7,113 nucleotides of DNA from Actinomycetota bacterium (GTDB lineage: Bacteria; Actinomycetota; Thermoleophilia; Gaiellales; Gaiellaceae): the NCBI GenBank assembly GCA_013695295.1, contig JACDAS010000216.1, forward strand, positions 1 to 7,113. Direction: 5' to 3'. Each line of letters opens with the position of its first letter. The first letter of the stretch is position 1. The translations under genes and the position numbers were made by a program. Of this stretch, positions 1 to 5,928 are shown in pieces. The notes beneath the pieces were generated by a model. The model was not told where the DNA came from and did not search any database. It saw only the letters and a list, made by a program, of their open reading frames with translations.

Positions 1-1067
1 GCCCCGTTGTCGGGATTGATCGAGACCACCGCCGCCGCAGGGTCAGTGCGCTCGTAGAGGGTGTCGGTGATCGCCTGGCGGGCGTACTTCTGGAACGCCG
101 GATCGATCGTCGTGTAGACGCGTAGACCGCCCGAGCGAACGGTCTCTGCACCGTACTGGGCGAGCAGCTCGTCGCGGACGTAGCTGAAGAAGTAGGGCTC
201 GCGGATCTGCGTATAGAGACGGCCGGCCTTCAGCCCGAGGTCGCGCCGGGCGATCGCCCGCTCGAGCTGGCCGCGCGTGATCGTGCGGTTCTTCAGCATC
301 GCGCGGAGGACCGCGTCGCGCCGGGCGAGCGCCGCCGGGCGGTTGTTGAACGGATCGAAGCGGGAGGGCGCCTGCGGCAGCCCCGCGAGCAACGCCGACT
401 CGAGCAGGGTCAACTCGCGCGCGTGCTTCGAGAAGTACGTCTGCGCCGCCGCCTCGATGCCGTAGGCGTGGTTGCCGTAGTAGACCTGGTTCATGTAGGC
501 GGTCAGGACGCGCCGCTTCGACCAGCGCCGATCGAGTTTGATCGCGAAGCATGCCTCCTTGACCTTCCTGTCGAGCGTGCGCTCGCGCGAGACGTTCCAG
601 AGGTTCCGCACGAGCTGCTGCGTGATCGTCGACCCGCCCTCGACCGTCTCGCCCGCCTCGGCGTTCTTCCAGAGTGCGCGGACGATCCCCTCGTAGTCGA
701 TGCCGCCGTGCTGCCAGAAGCGCCGGTCCTCGATCGCGACCGTCGCCTTCCTGAACCAGGGGCTGACGCGGAGGAAGGGCACTGGCTGGCGGTTCCGCTC
801 GGCGGGAATCGCGCCAAGGAGCGTCCCGTCGGCAGCGTAGATGAAGGAGTTCTGGCCGATCGCGACCGGTTGCAGGGAGGACAGGCTGCAGTTGGAGAAC
901 GCCGATGCAGCACCGAATCCCGCGACCGCCAGCGATGCTGGGATCGCGATCGCGACGACCGCGAGGGCGATCAGGACCAGCACCCGCCGGCGGCGCTTGG
1001 ACTGGTGCCGCCGCCGGTTGCGGCGCCGGCGGCGCTGCGGTGAGAAGTCGCGGGTGGGTGGGCTCAC
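1..1067 (-). CDS. Class A penicillin-binding protein (glycosyltransferase 51 plus transpeptidase), 3' end outside window
   Basis: Bifunctional peptidoglycan synthase: it polymerises lipid II into glycan strands and, through a C-terminal transpeptidase domain, cross-links stem peptides outside the membrane. The 355 visible residues show a very Arg/Lys-rich cytoplasmic tail (about 1-28), one membrane anchor (about 29-55), then a complete GT51 domain. The motifs are in order: EDRRFWQHGGID with catalytic Glu113, EGGSTITQQLVRN (143-155), RKVKE with the second Glu171, KRRVLTAYMNQVYYGN (184-199), and an LTLLESALLAGLPQAPSRF stretch (219-237). The spacing of the two Glu residues matches E. coli PBP1b (233/290). 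A linker leads to YTTIDPAFQ (318-326), the usual entry to the transpeptidase domain; its SXXK, SXN and KTG motifs lie beyond the left edge, so activity of that half cannot be judged. The GTG start overlaps the stop of the upstream mscS-like gene in a GTGA, implying translational coupling. Family assignment is very secure; the exact PBP type is not. Confidence 0.95.
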   Translation of the reverse strand, partial: MSPPTRDFSPQRRRRRNRRRHQSKRRRRVLVLIALAVVAIAIPASLAVAGFGAASAFSNCSLSSLQPVAIGQNSFIYAADGTLLGAIPAERNRQPVPFLRVSPWFRKATVAIEDRRFWQHGGIDYEGIVRALWKNAEAGETVEGGSTITQQLVRNLWNVSRERTLDRKVKEACFAIKLDRRWSKRRVLTAYMNQVYYGNHAYGIEAAAQTYFSKHARELTLLESALLAGLPQAPSRFDPFNNRPAALARRDAVLRAMLKNRTITRGQLERAIARRDLGLKAGRLYTQIREPYFFSYVRDELLAQYGAETVRSGGLRVYTTIDPAFQKYARQAITDTLYERTDPAAAVVSINPDNG

Positions 1068-1789
1068 GCGTAGATCCCGGCCTCACGCAGGCGCCCGTGG
1101 GCCCGGACACGCAGGTCGCTCTCCAGCCGCTGGGCGGAGAGCTCGTCGGCCGCCCAGGCCCGGAGGGTTACCGTCGCCTCGCCGTCGAGGGCGCTCACGA
1201 AGACCTCCGCATCGCGCTCGGCGGCGGTCTCGTCGCGGAGCGCGTCGACGACGGCCCGGAGATCGTGTTCGAGAGGAATCTGCACGGTGACCTCTGCCAG
1301 CTTGTCGCTGCTGACGATGGTGGAGTTACGGATCGTATCCGAGGCGAGTTTCTCGTTCGGGATCACGAGGCGCGAGTTGTCGGAGGCGCGGATGAACGTG
1401 TACGTGAGGGCGATCTCCTCCACGACTCCTTGTACGCCGTCGATCTCGACTCTGTCACCGAGGCGCAGCGGCTGGGTGAACGCGATCAGCAGCCCCGCGA
1501 CGAAGTTCCCGATCGTGCGCTGTGACGCGAAGCCGATCACGAGCCCGAGCACCGCCGACGAGGCCAGGATCCCGCCCGCGACCGCGCGCACCTGCGGGAT
1601 TACGAGCAGGCCAGAGAGCAGACCGATCGCGACGATCGCTGTCATCACACCCCGCCTCACGACGCGGTAGCGGGTCGCCACCTCGGGCGGCAGGTCGCGC
1701 CGGGCGATCCGCCGGTCGATCAGCTTCGCCGCGAGGAGCGCGATCAGGAGCACCCCGCCGGCGACCGAGAGCCGTTCCCACGAAGGCAT
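1064..1789 (-). CDS. Small-conductance mechanosensitive ion channel, MscS family
   Basis: Membrane channel that opens under tension and releases solutes on hypo-osmotic shock. The 241-residue protein is slightly shorter than E. coli MscS (286). It has hydrophobic segments at about 8-24 and 48-67 and a Gly/Ala-rich pore helix at about 70-105, with GFASQRTIGNFVAGLLIAF (86-104) as the family signature. A beta domain follows (PLRLGDRVEIDGVQGVVEEI, 107-126; IPNEKL, 143-148), then a C-terminal alpha/beta domain to the end. Residues 24-47 between the first two segments are strongly basic. The ATG at 1789 is the only canonical start found close to the first membrane segment, but it has no visible Shine-Dalgarno sequence, so a leaderless or weakly initiated message is possible. 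It is the first gene of a two-gene minus-strand unit with the class A PBP, overlapping it by four bases. Ion selectivity and gating threshold cannot be read from sequence. Confidence 0.95.
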   Translation of the reverse strand: MPSWERLSVAGGVLLIALLAAKLIDRRIARRDLPPEVATRYRVVRRGVMTAIVAIGLLSGLLVIPQVRAVAGGILASSAVLGLVIGFASQRTIGNFVAGLLIAFTQPLRLGDRVEIDGVQGVVEEIALTYTFIRASDNSRLVIPNEKLASDTIRNSTIVSSDKLAEVTVQIPLEHDLRAVVDALRDETAAERDAEVFVSALDGEATVTLRAWAADELSAQRLESDLRVRAHGRLREAGIYA

Positions 1790-1878
1790 GGGCGCGTATT
1801 CGACGGCGGCCGGCGGGCTCCTCAGAGGCTCTGGCCAAGGGGAGGGCGAGACGGCGCGCGATTACTATCCCCTGCGTC
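1790..1878. promoter_or_regulatory. Divergent intergenic region between mscS-like and mannosyltransferase genes
   Basis: This 89-base gap separates the starts of two divergent units, so promoters for both should lie here or within the flanking gene starts. On the plus strand TACTAT at 1863-1868 fits the actinobacterial -10 pattern TAnnnT, ten bases before the chosen GTG at 1879; no convincing -35 is seen. On the minus strand I see no clear TAnnnT box and no Shine-Dalgarno sequence at the right distance from the mscS ATG. No operator repeat is evident. Confidence 0.4.
1863..1868 (+). promoter_or_regulatory. Candidate -10 box for the mannosyltransferase operon
   Basis: TACTAT matches the TAnnnT -10 pattern and sits in an AT-richer patch of an otherwise very GC-rich region. 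A transcript starting six to ten bases downstream would begin at or just before the GTG at 1879, giving little or no 5' leader. No recognisable -35 hexamer lies 16-18 bases upstream, so this rests on one short match. Confidence 0.35.
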
Positions 1879-3123
1879 GTGAACGCCGTTCAACGCGTGC
1901 GTGGACGCCGTGCGGCTCGCGGCGAGCTTCGCTTCGTCGGGGCGCCGAACCCGGTGCCGGAGCTCTTCCTCTGGAGCCGCGCGGCGATCTGGGCCGCGGC
2001 GCTCTTCGCCCTGTACGCCTTCGAGCCGAGTCGCCACCCCGAGGCGGCCCGCTGGGACGACCCCTCCGTGACGCGCGACCTCGGCTCCGCGATCGACGTT
2101 TGGGCCCGCTGGGACAGCGTCTTCTTCCTGCGGATCGCCGAGCACGGCTACGACGCGGCCTCGGCGGCCTTCTACCCCCTCTATCCCCTGCTGGTGGGTG
2201 GTCTCGGGCGCGTGCTTCTCGGCCACTTCGTGCTGGCGGGAGTCGTCGTCTCGCTCGCCGCCTCGCTCGCGGCGCTCCTGCTGCTCCATCGGGTCGCGGA
2301 GGAGCGGCTCGGCGCCGACGGGGCCCGGCGCGCAGCGCTCTACCTCGCGCTCGCGCCGATGGCGCTGTTCCTGCAGGCCGTCTACAGCGAGGCGCTCTAC
2401 CTCCTGCTCGCGCTCGGCTCGTTCGTCCTAGCGGAGCGGCGCCGTTGGCTGCCCGCCGGGGTCCTTGCGGGGCTCGCGCTCCTGACCCGGATCGCCGGGC
2501 TCGCGCTCCTGCCCGCGCTTGCGCTACTGGCCTGGCGCTCGCCCGAGCGGCGGCGCGCTCTGCTCTCGCTGGCCGCGGCGCCGGCGCTCTTCGCGCTCTA
2601 CCCGCTCCACCTCGCAGTCCGGACCGGCGACCCCTGGGCCTTCCTACACGCGCAGGAGCTCTGGCAGCGGCACCTCTCCTGGGCGGGGCCGTTCGGCGGC
2701 CTCTGGGACGGTCTGCGGGCAGGCTGGGCCGGCATCCGCCAGCTGGTGTCCGGCTCGCATACGCACGCCTACTGGAGCGCCGTCCCGCCCGGAGACTCCG
2801 ATCCGCTGCACGTGGCCGCCGTCAACCTCGAGAACCTCGCCTTCCTCTGCCTCTTCGCGGCCCTCACGGTCGTCGTCTGGAGGCGCTTCGGCTCGCCCTA
2901 TGGGCTGTTCTGCGCGCTCAGCCTCGCGATTCCGCTCAGCGTGCCGAGCGAGCGCTGGCCGCTACTCTCGCTCCCGCGCCTGGGACTCGTGGTCTTCCCC
3001 TTCTACCTCGCGCTCGCCTCGCTCGGAGGCAGGCCGCGCGTGCACACCGCGATCGTCTCGGTGAGCGCGCTCCTGCTTGGAGTCGCGGTCGTGCAGTGGT
3101 CGCTCTGGCAGTGGGTCTCGTGA
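1879..3123 (+). CDS. PIG-V/GT76-like membrane mannosyltransferase (GT-C fold)
   Basis: Polytopic membrane glycosyltransferase of the bacterial group related to eukaryotic GPI mannosyltransferase II (PIG-V/Gpi18). By family it should use a polyprenyl-phosphate sugar and transfer it on the outer face of the membrane; substrate and acceptor are unknown. The 414-residue protein has about eight to ten hydrophobic segments. After the first one (about 32-48), a long extracytoplasmic loop carries WARWDSVFFLRIAEHGYD (75-92), with Asp79 in the position of the GT-C catalytic acid, followed by AFYPLYPLLVGG (97-108); these are the hallmarks of the family. Further matches are LLTRIAGLALLPAL (201-214) and PRLGLVVFPFYLALAS (366-381). 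The first gene of a plus-strand run, it ends in a GTGA overlap with the lipoprotein gene. The start is uncertain: GTG at 1879, 1897 and 1954 are in frame and none has a Shine-Dalgarno sequence; 1879 was chosen because it follows a -10-like TACTAT. An ALG- or PMT-type GT-C enzyme is a less likely alternative. Confidence 0.85.
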   Translation: MNAVQRVRGRRAARGELRFVGAPNPVPELFLWSRAAIWAAALFALYAFEPSRHPEAARWDDPSVTRDLGSAIDVWARWDSVFFLRIAEHGYDAASAAFYPLYPLLVGGLGRVLLGHFVLAGVVVSLAASLAALLLLHRVAEERLGADGARRAALYLALAPMALFLQAVYSEALYLLLALGSFVLAERRRWLPAGVLAGLALLTRIAGLALLPALALLAWRSPERRRALLSLAAAPALFALYPLHLAVRTGDPWAFLHAQELWQRHLSWAGPFGGLWDGLRAGWAGIRQLVSGSHTHAYWSAVPPGDSDPLHVAAVNLENLAFLCLFAALTVVVWRRFGSPYGLFCALSLAIPLSVPSERWPLLSLPRLGLVVFPFYLALASLGGRPRVHTAIVSVSALLLGVAVVQWSLWQWVS

Positions 3124-4004
3124 GCCGCGCCGTCTGGGCAGTCGCTGCGGCCGCGCTCCTCCTCGGGACGGCGACGGGGTGCGGAGAGCGGAGCGAGCCG
3201 GTCGGGGCGCACGTGTCGCCCTACCCGGTGACCGTGCACGGCGCGGGCGAGGACGCCACCGTGCTGCGCGCGCGGCCTCGCCGCATCGTGCCCCTGTCGG
3301 CAGGCGCCGCCGAGCTGATCAGCGACCTCGGCGGGCGGAACCAGCTCGTCGCCGGTCGCGCGGGGAGCACAGCGATCTGGAAGCTCTCCGGCGCGGAGCT
3401 CGTCCGCGCCGTCTCGCGCCTGTCCCCGGACCTCGTCGTCGCCTCGCCGTCCACCGCCCCGCTCGTCCTGCGCCGGATCAAGCGGGAGGCCCGCGTACCT
3501 GTCTACGTCACCCCGGACCGCTCGCTCCGAGACGTGGGCCGGGCGCTCACCCAGCTCGGGCTGCTGACAGACCACGCCGTGCAGGCCCGGAGGCTCGCGC
3601 GCGCCAACGACCTGGCGGGCCAGCGGGTCGTCAGGGAGGTCCGCGGCCGGCCGGTGCTGCGCGTCTTCCTCGACACCGGCTTCTTCACGACCGTCTCGAC
3701 GCGCACGCTCTTCTCGGACCTGCTCCGGCTCGCCGGCGCCCGGAACGTCGTCGGCCCGCGGCCCGAGCCCGGTCCGTTCAGCCTGCGCCTGCTCCAACGG
3801 CTCGATCCGCAGGTCTACCTCGCCACAGCCGACAGCGAGACGACGCTCCGCTACCTGCGCAGGAACCCGAGCACGCGGAAGCTCTCGGCCGTCCGGAGCG
3901 GACGCTTCAGACTCGTCGATCCAGGTTACCTCGTGGCCGACGGCCAGCTTGGGCCCCGGGTTGCGGCGCTCGCCCGCCTGCTCCATCCGGATGCCGGTCG
4001 CTGA
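3120..4004 (+). CDS. BtuF/FepB-like periplasmic substrate-binding lipoprotein
   Basis: Probable solute receptor of an ABC importer for a metal chelate (siderophore, haem) or cobalamin. The 294-residue product starts with a short signal sequence ending in ATGC, giving a lipobox cysteine at 21 and suggesting a lipid-anchored protein on the outer face of the membrane; Ala rather than Leu at -3 makes the lipobox imperfect. The mature part opens with YPVTVHG (35-41), then RPRRIVPLSAGAAELISDLG (52-71), the typical first strand and helix of Peripla_BP_2 (PF01497). LSPDLVVASP (101-110), a bridging helix region about 134-175, and a second lobe ending at ARLLHP (285-290) complete the fold. Its length is normal for the family. 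GTG at 3120 overlaps the mannosyltransferase stop by four bases (GTGA), so translation is probably coupled. No permease or ATPase gene lies in the window, making it an orphan receptor here; the ligand cannot be inferred. Confidence 0.85.
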   Translation: MSRAVWAVAAAALLLGTATGCGERSEPVGAHVSPYPVTVHGAGEDATVLRARPRRIVPLSAGAAELISDLGGRNQLVAGRAGSTAIWKLSGAELVRAVSRLSPDLVVASPSTAPLVLRRIKREARVPVYVTPDRSLRDVGRALTQLGLLTDHAVQARRLARANDLAGQRVVREVRGRPVLRVFLDTGFFTTVSTRTLFSDLLRLAGARNVVGPRPEPGPFSLRLLQRLDPQVYLATADSETTLRYLRRNPSTRKLSAVRSGRFRLVDPGYLVADGQLGPRVAALARLLHPDAGR

Positions 4005-4034
4005 CGCGCGGGACTGCCCCGGCCGGCCCGCGCG
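4005..4034 (+). repeat. Perfect 8-bp GC inverted repeat filling the lipoprotein-protease gap
   Basis: CGCGCGGG at 4005-4012 and CCCGCGCG at 4027-4034 are exact reverse complements separated by 14 bases. The arms begin on the base after the lipoprotein stop codon and end on the base before the GTG at 4035. The RNA hairpin would be very stable, but no T-tract follows, so it is not a standard intrinsic terminator. It could protect the upstream message, attenuate transcription, or restrict initiation of the protease gene. GC-rich DNA makes such repeats more likely by chance. Confidence 0.5.
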
Positions 4035-4685
4035 GTGAGCATGGGCGCGCGCCTCGGTGGGTGGGCCGCGATCATCGGCGCGATCGCCGCGCTCGGCTAC
4101 GCGAGCCGTATTTCCGGCGGCCGCCCGGAGCGCGACGTCATCTACCAGTGGGACGTGGCGATCGGCAACCTCGTCCAGTACGGCGTCATCCTCGGCTTCG
4201 TCGTCGGCCTCTCGCTGGGCCGGTCCCGGCAGCTGCTCGCCCTCCGCCGCCCGCGTTCGTGGCGTCGCGCGGCGCTGATCGCGGCCGGCGTGCTCGTGAG
4301 CGTCTACGCGCTCGGGATCGCGCTCGACCCGCTCCTCCATGCGGGCCGCGAGCAGGGTCTGACCCCACCGGGCTGGGATCCGGACCGGGCGCCGGCCTTC
4401 GCCGTCAACTTCGTTGCGATCGCGGCGGTCGCGCCGGTGGTCGAGGAGCTGCTCTTCCGCGGCCTCGGCTTCAGCCTGCTCCAGCGCTTCGGCCAGACGA
4501 TCGCGATCCTGGCGATCGGCGTCGCGTTCGGCCTCTGGCACGGCCTCGTCTTCGCGTTCCCGCTCCTGGCCGCGTTCGGAGCCGGCCTCGCGTACCTCCG
4601 CAGCCGGACCGACAGCGTGTACCCGGGCATCCTGGTCCACGCCGCGTTCAACGCCCTGGCCCTGACCGTGGCCGTGACGACGTAG
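4035..4685 (+). CDS. CPBP family intramembrane glutamic/metalloprotease (CAAX-protease-like)
   Basis: Polytopic membrane protease of the CPBP/Abi family (PF02517, Rce1-like). The 216-residue protein carries all the signature motifs: EELLFRG with Glu137-Glu138 and Arg142 (EExxxR), FGLWH (165-169) with His169, and HAAFN (202-206) with His202 and Asn206. Hydrophobic segments lie at about 8-22, 45-60, 78-97, 122-136, 155-170, 171-188 and 198-213, as expected of the fold. In bacteria, members process peptides, serve in bacteriocin self-protection, or have unknown substrates; nothing nearby looks like a bacteriocin or prenylated target, so the role is open. Start: GTG at 4035, or ATG two codons later at 4041; neither has a convincing Shine-Dalgarno sequence. 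It follows the lipoprotein gene by 30 bases, all occupied by a perfect inverted repeat, so expression may be lower than that of the upstream pair. Confidence 0.9.
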   Translation: MSMGARLGGWAAIIGAIAALGYASRISGGRPERDVIYQWDVAIGNLVQYGVILGFVVGLSLGRSRQLLALRRPRSWRRAALIAAGVLVSVYALGIALDPLLHAGREQGLTPPGWDPDRAPAFAVNFVAIAAVAPVVEELLFRGLGFSLLQRFGQTIAILAIGVAFGLWHGLVFAFPLLAAFGAGLAYLRSRTDSVYPGILVHAAFNALALTVAVTT

Positions 4686-4721
4686 TTCGTAGCCGGGGAA
4701 GGAATCGCGATCGGCAGGACG

Positions 4722-4727
4722 TACTCT
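4722..4727 (+). promoter_or_regulatory. Candidate -10 box for a leaderless L,D-transpeptidase transcript
   Basis: TACTCT fits TAnnnT and is followed by six bases (GGGCGC) and then the GTG at 4734. In actinobacteria this spacing typically places the transcription start on the first base of the start codon, giving a leaderless message. No Shine-Dalgarno sequence lies within 5-10 bases of the GTG (a GGAAGGAA run near 4697 is too far away), which agrees. No good -35 is visible. Confidence 0.5.
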
Positions 4728-4733
4728 GGGCGC

Positions 4734-5891
4734 GTGCGACGAACGCTGGCGATGCTCCTGGTCCTGGCTGCCTGTTCGGCCGCCCCCGCGGCGGCGAGCC
4801 CGGCGGCGAAGGCGCCGACGATTCGGCTCTCGGCTCCCACGATCTCCGCCTACGGGGCCCGCGCCGTGCTCGAGGGACGGTTGACCCCGCCGGCGAGGAA
4901 CGCGCGAGTCCGGATCTCGCTCGGCGGCCGGGTCTTCACGCACGCACGAGTCGGCCCTCGTGGCGGCTTCCACGTCACCGTCCGCGTGCGGGCGCGCGGG
5001 CCCTACCGGGCCGGCTTCTTCAAGGCGGTCTCGAAACCGGTCTTCCTCCGCATCCGCCCGCGACTCGACGCCACTCTCGTCGGCGACCGGATGGTCGGCG
5101 CGCCGCTCGCGCTCTACGCCCAGCTGCGGCCGGCACGCGCGGGCACGATTCGGGTCGACGTGCTGCGCTCGGGCAGGCGCACGTACTCGGGCTCCTACCA
5201 GCGCCATCTCCGCCTCAAGCTCGGGACGAGCCGCTTCGGCGACGTGCGCGTCCGGCTCCGGGTCGTCCCGCGCCGCGGCTTCGCCCCGGCGCCCGCGCAG
5301 GTGCTCGAGGCGAAGCTCGTGCCGCCGCAGCTTCGCTACGGGGCGACCGGCCCGGCTGTCACGGAGCTCGTCCGGCGGCTCGCCGCGCTCCACTACGCCG
5401 TCTACGACGGCTCCGCCACGACCTTCGGCGACGCCGTGCTCGACAGCGTGCTCGCGTTCCAGAAGGTGCAGGGCTTCGAGCGCGACGGCGTGGTCGGCCC
5501 TCGGTTCTGGCGGGCGCTCGAGCGTCCCCGGGTGCCACGCCCTCGCTCGGCCTCCGGCGACCACATCGAGGTGGACAAGTCGCACCAGGTGATCTACGTC
5601 GTGCGCGGCGGCGAGATCGCCACGATCATCCCCACCTCGACCGCCGGGATCTCCGGCTACTACACACCCGAGGGGTTCTTCTCGATCTTCCGCAAGGTCC
5701 CCGGCTTCGACCCGAGCCCGCTCGGCACGCTCTACCTCCCCATGTACTTCACAGGCGGCTACGCGATCCACGGCAACCCGTCGGTTCCGGCGTATCCAGC
5801 CTCCCACGGCTGCGTGCGGGTGCCGATGTGGATGGCCGGGCGCCTGTACTCCACGATCGGCTACGGAACGACGGTCTACGTCTACTCGTAG
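4734..5891 (+). CDS. L,D-transpeptidase (YkuD domain) with peptidoglycan-binding domain
   Basis: Exported enzyme expected to form L,D (3-3) peptidoglycan cross-links or attach proteins to the wall, a penicillin-insensitive alternative to PBP transpeptidation. Of 385 residues, the N-terminus is a short signal sequence containing a strict LAAC lipobox (Cys14), though an AAA-S type site near 21-22 could be cut by ordinary signal peptidase. Residues about 28-195 are beta-rich and look like two tandem Ig-like repeats. A PG_binding_1 domain follows (about 198-262: LRYGATGPAVTELVRRLAAL, then VLAFQKVQGFERDGVVGPRF). The YkuD catalytic domain spans about 276-384, with the active site His346-Gly and SHGC ending in nucleophile Cys360, then VRVP. 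The domain ends naturally at the stop codon. GTG at 4734 is chosen because a -10-like box lies six bases upstream; ATG at 4752 would remove much of the signal peptide. It lies 48 bases after the protease gene and probably has its own promoter. Confidence 0.95.
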   Translation: MRRTLAMLLVLAACSAAPAAASPAAKAPTIRLSAPTISAYGARAVLEGRLTPPARNARVRISLGGRVFTHARVGPRGGFHVTVRVRARGPYRAGFFKAVSKPVFLRIRPRLDATLVGDRMVGAPLALYAQLRPARAGTIRVDVLRSGRRTYSGSYQRHLRLKLGTSRFGDVRVRLRVVPRRGFAPAPAQVLEAKLVPPQLRYGATGPAVTELVRRLAALHYAVYDGSATTFGDAVLDSVLAFQKVQGFERDGVVGPRFWRALERPRVPRPRSASGDHIEVDKSHQVIYVVRGGEIATIIPTSTAGISGYYTPEGFFSIFRKVPGFDPSPLGTLYLPMYFTGGYAIHGNPSVPAYPASHGCVRVPMWMAGRLYSTIGYGTTVYVYS

Positions 5892-5916
5892 AACTCGGTT
5901 CAATAGCCGGCAGGCC

Positions 5917-5920
5917 AGGA
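5917..5920 (+). promoter_or_regulatory. Candidate ribosome-binding site supporting a CTG start at 5929
   Basis: AGGA lies eight bases upstream of an in-frame CTG at 5929 in the reading frame of the PrcB-like gene. It is the only plausible Shine-Dalgarno match in the stretch where that frame is already coding but lacks ATG, GTG or TTG. Four-base matches are common by chance, so it supports but does not settle the start. Confidence 0.3.
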
Positions 5921-5928
5921 TCGCCATC

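Noticed and set aside
43..1110. A 355-codon minus-strand frame overlapping the PBP gene
   Set aside because: It is out of frame with the PBP, whose own frame contains every GT51 motif and runs off the left edge. The shadow lacks any motif.
1522..1878. Upstream extension of the mannosyltransferase frame
   Set aside because: It runs antisense through the mscS-like gene, is Arg/Pro-rich and low in complexity, and adds nothing to a protein of already normal length.
1788..3119. Upstream in-frame extension of the lipoprotein frame, making a 738-residue protein
   Set aside because: The extension is an Arg/Ala-rich shadow of the mannosyltransferase gene. The real product begins at GTG 3120 with a signal peptide and lipobox.
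5891..5901. Small inverted repeat GAAC-TCG-GTTC just after the L,D-transpeptidase stop
   Set aside because: A 4-bp stem with a 3-base loop and no T-tract is too weak to call a terminator, and it lies where the next gene is probably already coding.
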